The position numbers were made by a program, and so were the translations under genes. From Oscillospiraceae bacterium (GTDB lineage Bacteria; Bacillota_A; Clostridia; Oscillospirales; WRJC01): DNA of 14,275 nucleotides. The stretch covers positions 1-14,275 of the forward strand of contig WQXD01000067.1 in assembly GCA_009785015.1 (NCBI GenBank), given 5' to 3'. Of this stretch, positions 1-5,722 are shown piece by piece. Below the pieces are notes generated by a model, which did not search any database, was not told the origin of the DNA, and saw only the letters and a program-made list of their open reading frames with translations. Numbering within the stretch: the stretch's first letter is position 1; every line of letters starts with the position of its first letter.

Positions 1-2
1 AA

Positions 3-422
3 AAACCGGAGAAGGAAAAATTGATAGAGGAAAAGCTCCGGGAGATAATAACTATATATACGGAGGTCACTGAAAAAATACGCGATTTAACAGAGAACAA
101 AGAACAGCTGACGGCATATCACGCAGAGCAAATGCTGATGGCGTTACAGCATTTATCGGAATATCTTTACAGCAATTACAAGAGTTATAGAAAAATAGAA
201 AGCGAGGCGATACGCGTGACTGAGTCCAAATGGATGATAAGCAAAGTGTTAAGGCAAGGCGAATTAAAAAGCCGTAAAGAAACGGCATACGAGATGTTTT
301 TGGACGGGAAAAATATAATTGAAATAAGGAAATATTCCAAGTTACAGGACGAAGATTTGGCGGATGTACTGGCAAATCTGCCGGAAGACATACAGAGCAA
401 ATACAGCTTGCTGATCAATTGA
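3..422 (+). CDS. C-terminal part of an unrecognised protein (possibly Rpn/PD-(D/E)XK transposase-type tail)
   Basis: The reading frame is open to the left edge of the window, so this is the 3' part of a longer gene; the TTG at 21 has no good ribosome binding site and is probably not the real start. About 139 residues are visible. They are helical and charged, with no membrane segment. The end, with the pattern G-E-L-K-S-R-K-E-T-A followed by a helix-turn-helix-like stretch (about residues 85-125 of the visible part), resembles the C-terminal tails of Rpn-family recombination-promoting nucleases, which end in charged E-G-x-x-E-G/K helices and a 'GxDIxxIxxxTGLSxEEI'-like segment. The catalytic domain would lie upstream, outside the window, so the assignment is weak. 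The gene is convergent with the HNH gene at 694-1974. Confidence 0.6.
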   Translation, partial: KPEKEKLIEEKLREIITIYTEVTEKIRDLTENKEQLTAYHAEQMLMALQHLSEYLYSNYKSYRKIESEAIRVTESKWMISKVLRQGELKSRKETAYEMFLDGKNIIEIRKYSKLQDEDLADVLANLPEDIQSKYSLLIN

Positions 423-693
423 GTTAATTTGAAAAAATCGTAATCGAAGCCGCTCAAATTGTATTGAATACAGCGGACGGAAAGGGGGTCATCCGCAAAT
501 ATGGGTAAAATGCATAAATCGGTAACTGTAACCAGCGGCTTTTAGTCGGTAAGTTCGGCATTTTAAAATGTCAATTTTAAACGATACTCCTTTTTGCGAA
601 TGAACCTAATCACGCCGCCATATGCACTCGGGACAAAATTTAAAATCAGGTATGTCGGCAATATAACATTCGTCTTTCTCGCTGTAAAGTGAC
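423..693. other. Convergent intergenic gap with paired segments
   Basis: This gap separates the plus-strand gene ending at 422 from the minus-strand HNH gene ending at 694. An 8-base segment, AAGCCGCT at 447-454, is exactly complementary to AGCGGCTT at 534-541. Inside it, GCGGA (473-477) can pair with TCCGC (492-496). A 12-bp palindrome, CATTTTAAAATG, lies at 559-570. These could form a structured RNA or be a dispersed repeat; no known riboswitch or ncRNA was recognised. No clear terminator with a T-run was found. The only coding-like stretch is the possible remnant at 606-701 on the minus strand. Confidence 0.35.
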
Positions 694-701
694 CTACATA
701 T
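606..701 (-). pseudogene. Possible remnant of a small Cys-rich (zinc-ribbon-like) protein
   Basis: Reading minus from about 701 to the TAG at 606-608 gives a 31-codon stretch without a usable start codon. It has four cysteines in a pattern like a small zinc ribbon: one near its beginning, one in D-E-C-Y, and a C-P-E-C pair near the end, followed by I-W-R-R-D. The composition looks protein-like (Y-S-E-K-D-E-C-Y, then I-P-D-F-K-F-C). It overlaps the last codons of the HNH gene in another frame, and an upstream TAA lies in frame just inside that gene. It may be the tail of a gene cut off when the AT-rich HNH gene arrived. A chance open frame cannot be excluded. Confidence 0.25.
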
Positions 702-1974
702 TGGTTAAGTTTTTTTTGAAAATATGCTCGTTGTGGTATTCAATATATTTTTTGCCGATGTCATGTTTCAAACAAATTTCCTTGTTATTTATCATGTGCT
801 GAGGGTTAACGTGAATAACTGTTTTATTTTCAATATTTATAGTGATCATGCCAGAATCAAACATAACATGATGGTTGGGACACAGCACTATTAAATTATA
901 TATAGTGTCATCACCATTATGTTCTAATGGTCTGATATGACACGCATTAGAAAAATATTCATTCAACCCTATTTCAATTTGTTCGCCACAAAATTGACAA
1001 GTATCGTTATATATTTGCTTTATTTCTTTTACTATTGTTTGGTTTCTTTCGTATAGCGATACATTTTTTCCTATTTTTGTATTTATGTTGTTATCATTTA
1101 TAATTATCTCGTCAATAATTCTGTCGTTGATAGATGGAGATAAAATGTCGTTTTTTTCGATAGTTATTTTATTTATATACCCCCATTCAAGCAATTTGGC
1201 TTTTGTTATTTCAAGTTCATTGTTTTTTTTCGTTGATATTTGACTATTTTGACTTGTATTTTGGATTTCTTGTATTAAATCATCATTTTGAGAATTAATA
1301 TTAATGGATTTCGGTAAATTTAATTGATTTATACTTTTTTCTATTTCATTTAATCTTTCTTTTACTTTTGTGTTAATATTAAAATCCGAAATCTTTTTTA
1401 TTTCTTGTTTTTCTTTTAATTCGTGCATAGGATTTACATGGTTTTCATAATTAATTTTTTCAATTAATATCAGAATGAGTAATTCAATATAATTAATTCT
1501 TTTTAACAATTCTGATCTTTTATTTTTAGTTTCTGATGTCAAAGTAGTTTTTTGAAAATTTTTCAATAAGGTCACATGTAAGTTAGTGGTTCTAATTATT
1601 TCAAGCTCTTTGCGCATAGATTTTTTCTGTGCCTCAAGAGTTTTCAACATATTTTTTGCTTCTAAAGACTTTAAATTTCTTATTTTATCTAATGAAATAA
1701 TGCCTTTTAAATTCCCTATATATCCAACACATTCCAACTCAAAATTCTCTCTTGTTATTAGAGTATTATTTACAAAAAAAAATTCAAAAAAATCATCAAT
1801 TTCTTTTTTACCATATTTCCCATAATCAAATTTTCTTATTTGTGATAAACCGAATGTATGATAAATTGAATCAGATTGTTTATTTATAATCAGAACATAT
1901 CCATCATATTTGTCTTTTTGTTTTAATTTGCAAATTGTTCCTACACGAAAATCTTGATTTATAATTTCATTCAT
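694..1974 (-). CDS. HNH endonuclease with an uncharacterised N-terminal region
   Basis: A 426-residue protein whose C-terminal third carries an HNH nuclease domain: C326-x-x-C329, then A-C-H-I-R-P-L with H346, N360 in Y-N-L-I-V-L, and C365-P-N-H-H (H368/H369). The two Cys pairs fit the structural zinc site, and the His/Asn residues fit the metal-dependent nuclease centre of the family. Residues 1-90 are not recognised and look like a small beta-rich domain. Residues about 95-260 are Lys/Glu/Asn-rich and probably coiled coil. I chose the ATG at 1974 over the upstream TTG at 2010; AAGGA lies about 15 bases upstream, which is a long spacing. The gene is much more AT-rich than its neighbours and dominated by A/T-ending codons, which suggests horizontal transfer. 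The role could be restriction/defence or mobile-element nuclease; the sequence does not decide. Confidence 0.85.
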   Translation of the reverse strand: MNEIINQDFRVGTICKLKQKDKYDGYVLIINKQSDSIYHTFGLSQIRKFDYGKYGKKEIDDFFEFFFVNNTLITRENFELECVGYIGNLKGIISLDKIRNLKSLEAKNMLKTLEAQKKSMRKELEIIRTTNLHVTLLKNFQKTTLTSETKNKRSELLKRINYIELLILILIEKINYENHVNPMHELKEKQEIKKISDFNINTKVKERLNEIEKSINQLNLPKSININSQNDDLIQEIQNTSQNSQISTKKNNELEITKAKLLEWGYINKITIEKNDILSPSINDRIIDEIIINDNNINTKIGKNVSLYERNQTIVKEIKQIYNDTCQFCGEQIEIGLNEYFSNACHIRPLEHNGDDTIYNLIVLCPNHHVMFDSGMITINIENKTVIHVNPQHMINNKEICLKHDIGKKYIEYHNEHIFKKNLTNM

Positions 1975-2047
1975 AATATTTATTCTGTTTCCTTGTCGGC
2001 GAAGGCACAAAACGGAAATGAACCCGAACGGGCCTAAGCTAAAAATA

Positions 2048-2076
2048 ATTATTAATGCGAATACATGCTAAAACAA
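2048..2076 (-). promoter_or_regulatory. Possible promoter of the HNH gene
   Basis: On the minus strand TTGTTT (2076-2071) and AATAAT (2053-2048) are separated by 17 bases. The -10 matches the consensus at 5 of 6 positions, the -35 at 3 of 6. Transcription would begin near 2041 and leave a leader of about 66 bases that contains a short GC-rich hairpin (GGCCC-GTTC-GGGTT). The surroundings are AT-rich, so a chance match is possible. Confidence 0.3.
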
Positions 2077-2131
2077 AAGCGGGACGTCGAATTTTGCGGC
2101 GTATTTGATTTTGTGTGAAATTCAGTTTCTT

Positions 2132-2362
2132 TTACGAATTTCGGATTTCCGAGTTTTCACGTTGAATGCGAATATAATCTTCAACCTCGTCGATTACACC
2201 TTGCGTACCCGTCAAATGAAACGGCTCATAACCGTCGGCGATGAAACGAAGTATGCCGTATTTGAGATCAAGGTCAATGAACTCTGAAGGCTTGAGATTG
2301 CGCTCACGCATATAAGCGTGGGCAATTTCAGTTTGTAAATGGGCCACTTGATTAAGTCTCAC
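2132..2362 (-). CDS. DUF3791 family small protein
   Basis: A 76-residue protein matching the DUF3791 pattern as I know it: a helical N-terminus (Q-T-E-I-A-H-A-Y-M-R-E-R-N), L-K-P-S-E-F, a G-I-L-R-F-I-A-D-G-Y-E segment, and F-H-L-T-G-T-Q-G-V-I-D-E-V-E-D-Y-I. The GTG at 2362 was chosen because GGAGG lies 10 bases upstream and the start follows the stop of the previous gene by only 5 bases; a TTG at 2392 would overlap that gene. It is the last gene of a three-gene module with the gene at 2368 and the DUF3990 gene at 2601. DUF3791 proteins commonly sit beside DUF3990 proteins; a role as antitoxin or partner is inference from this context. Confidence 0.75.
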   Translation of the reverse strand: MRLNQVAHLQTEIAHAYMRERNLKPSEFIDLDLKYGILRFIADGYEPFHLTGTQGVIDEVEDYIRIQRENSEIRNS

Positions 2363-2367
2363 GGCAG

Positions 2368-2604
2368 CTATTCCTCCCTCCAACGCTTCCAATCACCATA
2401 CTGTTCGGCTTGGAGCATATCAAAAATATATTCGGCGCTTTCTAAATAAAGCAGTGAATGTTCATCAAATAAAAGCGAATAGGTTTTTGTTTTCATAAAT
2501 TCCTGCAAAGCGGCGGTTATATCTGTGTTTGACTCTTGTGCAAATTTATCTGCTACGTCAGCGGTAAGCGCATCTATACAAAGCCGGATTTTTTGTTCGT
2601 TCAT
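2368..2604 (-). CDS. Small helical protein of the DUF3990/DUF3791 module (putative antitoxin)
   Basis: A 78-residue protein with the pattern F-M-K-T-K-T-Y-S-L-L-F-D-E-H-S-L-L-Y followed by S-A-E-Y-I-F-D-M. I recognise this as typical of the small proteins encoded directly after DUF3990 genes, but I cannot name the Pfam family with certainty; it may be a divergent DUF3791-like member. Its ATG overlaps the stop codon of the DUF3990 gene (ATGA at 2604-2601), with a GGGGAGG ribosome binding site 11 bases upstream inside that gene, so translation is probably coupled. There is no DNA-binding motif, signal peptide or membrane segment. Small size, an acidic C-terminal half and coupling to an ADP-ribosyltransferase-like gene make an antitoxin role plausible, but this is not shown by the sequence. 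Confidence 0.7.
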   Translation of the reverse strand: MNEQKIRLCIDALTADVADKFAQESNTDITAALQEFMKTKTYSLLFDEHSLLYLESAEYIFDMLQAEQYGDWKRWREE

Positions 2605-3146
2605 TTCACTTTATGCCTCCCCATAAATTTCAACAGTACAGATGCCTTACTCGTACCGAAATAATACTGCTTCGGCAAATTATTCGGCTCGAGCATTTCA
2701 ATCAGCAGATTGAGTGCGGTATTGCTTAAAATCGCGCCGTTTGCCGCATTCATAACAGCACGGATTGATGTGCGAGTATCATCGTTCGCCGTCGGTCCTA
2801 TTACGATGTCATATTCGTGTTGACGAGTTTTATTCATTCTGTTTGCGATAATGAATCTCAGCCATTCGCGGTCGGCGGTTTCGAAACGTTTTACATTTAG
2901 TTTATTCATTGCCTCAATTTCAATTTCGTAGGTATGAATGAATACGGATAACTTCGTTTCATCACCTATAGCCCGCAGACGGTTTTCTTCAATTCTGCGG
3001 TTACGAACCGCGATATTACGAGCGTGTTCGTAAATTTCGGTGAGGTAAAATCCCTGTCCGAAATCTTTGAACGGCTTTCCTCTCATCACGTCGATTTCCG
3101 TGAAGTCATGCGTTGTTCCATGGTAAAGAGCAAGGGTATTTGGCAT
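2601..3146 (-). CDS. DUF3990 family protein, ADP-ribosyltransferase-like (putative toxin)
   Basis: A 181-residue protein with hallmarks of DUF3990: L-Y-H-G-T at residues 7-11, D-F-G-Q-G-F-Y-L-T at 28-36, and Y-D-I-V-I-G-P-T-A-N-D-D in the second half, with F-G-T-S-K-A near the C-terminus. The H-G and G-F-Y motifs resemble the NAD-binding signatures of the ADP-ribosyltransferase fold, in which His and Tyr hold NAD. The ATG at 3146 was chosen over 3179 because AAGGA lies 7 bases upstream and the conserved domain begins directly after it. It is the first gene of the module and overlaps its downstream partner by 4 bases. A cytoplasmic toxin that modifies a host or phage target, neutralised by the downstream small proteins, is the most likely reading; target and activity are unknown. 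Confidence 0.8.
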   Translation of the reverse strand: MPNTLALYHGTTHDFTEIDVMRGKPFKDFGQGFYLTEIYEHARNIAVRNRRIEENRLRAIGDETKLSVFIHTYEIEIEAMNKLNVKRFETADREWLRFIIANRMNKTRQHEYDIVIGPTANDDTRTSIRAVMNAANGAILSNTALNLLIEMLEPNNLPKQYYFGTSKASVLLKFMGRHKVK

Positions 3147-3229
3147 TATTATTCCTTCCCGCTCATTCAAATAAAACACAGTCTTGCGATTTAAAATTTT
3201 CGATTTTTACAATGAGTTCAATATTTTCA

Positions 3230-4723
3230 CTACCCGGATTTTTCCATTTCGGCTATGAATTTATCGATGTCTTTTATGGCGGACGCTTCGCGTTTTTCAT
3301 ACATTGACACAAGATTTCTGTCGTCTTTCATTGTCATGTCCATAAACGAGTCGCGCAGCGAGCCGAAATTATATACCGCTCCGATATCTATCGTGACACT
3401 GTTGAAAATAATGTCGAGCATTTCCAGCGATTCATCGTCGCGCACATTTTTTGTATAGAGATTTATATCAAAATATTGGGGAATGATCAGCTTGTATGCC
3501 GATTCGCACATTGCCTCAAGGACCGCTCCGGCAAATTCGAGGTCTGCATTGACCGGTATTCCGAATGAGGTCCCGGTATATACGTTGAAAGTGGTTATGT
3601 AATTTTTTTGCGCTTCGTCATATTTCGGCAGAGGCAAAATTCCAAAATCCGTTTCCATATTGCGGAAGCTTTCGACTTCCCGCATCATCACCCAATAAAA
3701 CAGCGCGCGGTTATCATCGAATACGGCCTCCGCCACTTTATACACATCTCTCCCCGGTTCGGTATTATATAGCTTTTGCAGGTTGTAAAAAGCGGACGCG
3801 TCATACATGATGTCAAAGATTTTATCGATTGCCGCCGCGCTTTTCTGACTTGTGAGATTTAAAACGGGGACGTCGTTTTCATCTTTTGACGCTATGCTTC
3901 CGCCCGCCCCCACAAGCATGCTCGTCGCCGTATCCCGTATTCCCATATATCCCAGCATATCGTCATAATCGAGTTTGCCGTCGGAGTCGAGGTCGCGCCC
4001 GACACCGCGGGCAAGCTCGTGAATTTTGTCAAGCGTCCACTTGTTTTCTTTCACAAGGGCGTACATATCTTCCATCTGATAATCCGTTTGGAGTTTCTTA
4101 TTGAACAATATCACCGTGGACGCGTCTTTTTCGAGAAGGTTCATATCGCCTAAAAGAAAGTATTGTCTGTTTAAGACAGACATTTCGTCCATGGCATTCT
4201 TGTTCCAATAGAGTTTTTCCATGTTCAGATACGGGATTTTGTCAAGTTCGGCCAACAGCCCCGCAGTGACCGCCGACGATGAAGAAGTCAAATTGATCCT
4301 CACCGCGTCATAATCGTTATCGCCGGCTTTCACGGACCTTTGAAGCTTGTTAAAATAGTCGGTATCGGAATATTGCCTTATATTGACATTGAGTTTTTCT
4401 TCGACATAACAATTTCTTCTGAAAACGGCGTCATTTATCGGCTCACCTGTTTCCGACTCCGTATATATGTCGCGCGATACCCATTTTTCCCATTCCGAAT
4501 TGTAAGGGGCCAGCACAATAAAAGTAAAATCCCTGCCTTTAAAATCCAGATTGCCGGGCAGTTCGGATACATACCGCATATCTTCCATGGCGGTTTCCGG
4601 CAGGGTATCGTTTGTATCTTCTGCCGCCTCTTTGTCGTTTTGTTTCGGAGTTGAATCATTACAGGACACAGTTATAACAAAAAGCGATAATATGACAAAA
4701 ATCGTCAGCAATTTATATTTCAC
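3230..4723 (-). CDS. Extracellular solute-binding lipoprotein (ABC sugar uptake type)
   Basis: A 497-residue lipoprotein: K-Y-K start, hydrophobic helix, and a V-I-T-V-S-C lipobox with Cys21, then a low-complexity acidic linker. The body matches family-1-type carbohydrate-binding proteins, which deliver sugars to an ABC permease from the outer face of the membrane. A D-L-D-S-D-G-K-L-D-Y-D-D segment (about residues 244-255) matches a calcium-binding EF-hand/dockerin-type loop. The GTG at 4723 was chosen: GGGGGA lies 6 bases upstream and the signal peptide then starts correctly, whereas the ATG at 4744 has no ribosome binding site. It overlaps the UroD-like gene by 11 bases and is the last gene of that operon. 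It is clearly paralogous to the lipoprotein at 8944 (shared V-K-A-G-D-N, D-I/M-Y-A-L-V-K, K-D-E-N-D). No permease gene is nearby. Confidence 0.88.
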   Translation of the reverse strand: MKYKLLTIFVILSLFVITVSCNDSTPKQNDKEAAEDTNDTLPETAMEDMRYVSELPGNLDFKGRDFTFIVLAPYNSEWEKWVSRDIYTESETGEPINDAVFRRNCYVEEKLNVNIRQYSDTDYFNKLQRSVKAGDNDYDAVRINLTSSSSAVTAGLLAELDKIPYLNMEKLYWNKNAMDEMSVLNRQYFLLGDMNLLEKDASTVILFNKKLQTDYQMEDMYALVKENKWTLDKIHELARGVGRDLDSDGKLDYDDMLGYMGIRDTATSMLVGAGGSIASKDENDVPVLNLTSQKSAAAIDKIFDIMYDASAFYNLQKLYNTEPGRDVYKVAEAVFDDNRALFYWVMMREVESFRNMETDFGILPLPKYDEAQKNYITTFNVYTGTSFGIPVNADLEFAGAVLEAMCESAYKLIIPQYFDINLYTKNVRDDESLEMLDIIFNSVTIDIGAVYNFGSLRDSFMDMTMKDDRNLVSMYEKREASAIKDIDKFIAEMEKSG

Positions 4724-5705
4724 TTTTTTTCCCCCATCTGTCATGTTTTACGAAAGAACCGAGCATATGAAGCCGTTTTTCATTCGAAACGCCGACGGCT
4801 TCGTTGTCGCCGTAATCGGCGGGGATAAAACCACCCTTGTCCGTGCCCCAGCAGCCGATTAAAAGTTTGGCTTCTTCTTCTATTTCGGCGTCGCTTTTAA
4901 AGGGCATTGTATGCTGTATGTCACATGACGCGGCAAAACATATTTTCCCCGCGTATTTTTGCCCTATCTCTTCTATTCCGAGAAGTCTCGGCTGCAATGA
5001 TTCGATGCAATCCATTCCCGCCCGCGAAAACAGTTCTATAAATTCATTTATCTTCCCGCAGGAATGAATCCTGACAAGCCACCCGGCGTCATGGCAGGCG
5101 TCGCAGATGCGCTTATACCGCGGGGTAAAAAATTCTTCAAATAATTTTGGGGATATAAACGCCGCAGTTTCGGTTCCCCAGTCGTCCGAAAACCCGAATC
5201 CGTCGATCTGTCCGGGAAAACGGCTTCTCATATTTTCAATTATTCTAAGATCATATTCGACAATCCTGTCGGCGAGCATTTCGATTTTTTCGCGTTCGCA
5301 ATACAAATCCTCAAGGGTATTTGAAAAACCCCTGACGGCGTGCATACGCTCAAATAAAAGCATAAATATTCCGCACGTGATAAATTTTTCCTCGCAGCCG
5401 TTTGTAAACTGCGCTTCCATTCCCTCATACAGTTTCGGGTCGTCGGGGTCGGGCCATTTGTACGAGTCGAGCTTTGCCCACGAATCCAACGGATTCCCCA
5501 CTACGGTTCCCATGTTGCGGACTTCCGACCGCCCCCATGTGCAGCCCCATTCGTCCTCAGTGCGCAAAATATTGCGGTCGCCGGTTCCGATTTGACGCCA
5601 GCCCACCCCATGATAATCACATACGCCGTTCCAGGAAAACCCCAGCGGCATACGTTCGGGCGTTTGAAATTTCATGGCGGCTTTCACAATTTCTTTTCCG
5701 TTCAT
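4713..5705 (-). CDS. Uroporphyrinogen decarboxylase family protein (MtaA-like)
   Basis: A 330-residue TIM-barrel-type protein of the URO-D superfamily. Visible signatures are the start region with T-P-E-R-M-P, F-S-D-D-W-G-T-E near residues 172-179 followed by F-I-S-P-K-L-F-E-E-F-F-T-P-R-Y-K, and H214-S-C216-G-K. The H-x-C-G motif corresponds to two zinc ligands of the methylcobalamin:coenzyme M methyltransferase (MtaA) branch; the usual third Cys in the G-G-F-I segment is replaced (G-G-F-I-P-A-D-Y-G-D-N). True heme UroD function is unlikely. The ATG at 5705 has GGGAGG 7 bases upstream and is preferred over 5720. It follows the CotH-like gene by 17 bases and overlaps the lipoprotein gene. Such proteins recur in carbohydrate clusters of Clostridia with unknown substrates; methyl transfer or demethylation is a guess. 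Confidence 0.85.
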   Translation of the reverse strand: MNGKEIVKAAMKFQTPERMPLGFSWNGVCDYHGVGWRQIGTGDRNILRTEDEWGCTWGRSEVRNMGTVVGNPLDSWAKLDSYKWPDPDDPKLYEGMEAQFTNGCEEKFITCGIFMLLFERMHAVRGFSNTLEDLYCEREKIEMLADRIVEYDLRIIENMRSRFPGQIDGFGFSDDWGTETAAFISPKLFEEFFTPRYKRICDACHDAGWLVRIHSCGKINEFIELFSRAGMDCIESLQPRLLGIEEIGQKYAGKICFAASCDIQHTMPFKSDAEIEEEAKLLIGCWGTDKGGFIPADYGDNEAVGVSNEKRLHMLGSFVKHDRWGKKSEI

Positions 5706-5722
5706 AAATAAACCTCCCAATT

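Noticed and set aside
454..561. 35-codon open frame on the minus strand in the left intergenic gap
   Set aside because: The only good ribosome binding site (AAAGGAG near 587-593) is about 26 bases from the ATG, and the translated sequence matches nothing I know.
653..1999. Shared TGTCGGC at both sides of the AT-rich HNH gene as an attachment-site or target duplication
   Set aside because: Only 7 bases match, and the flanking bases differ; expected by chance in this length.
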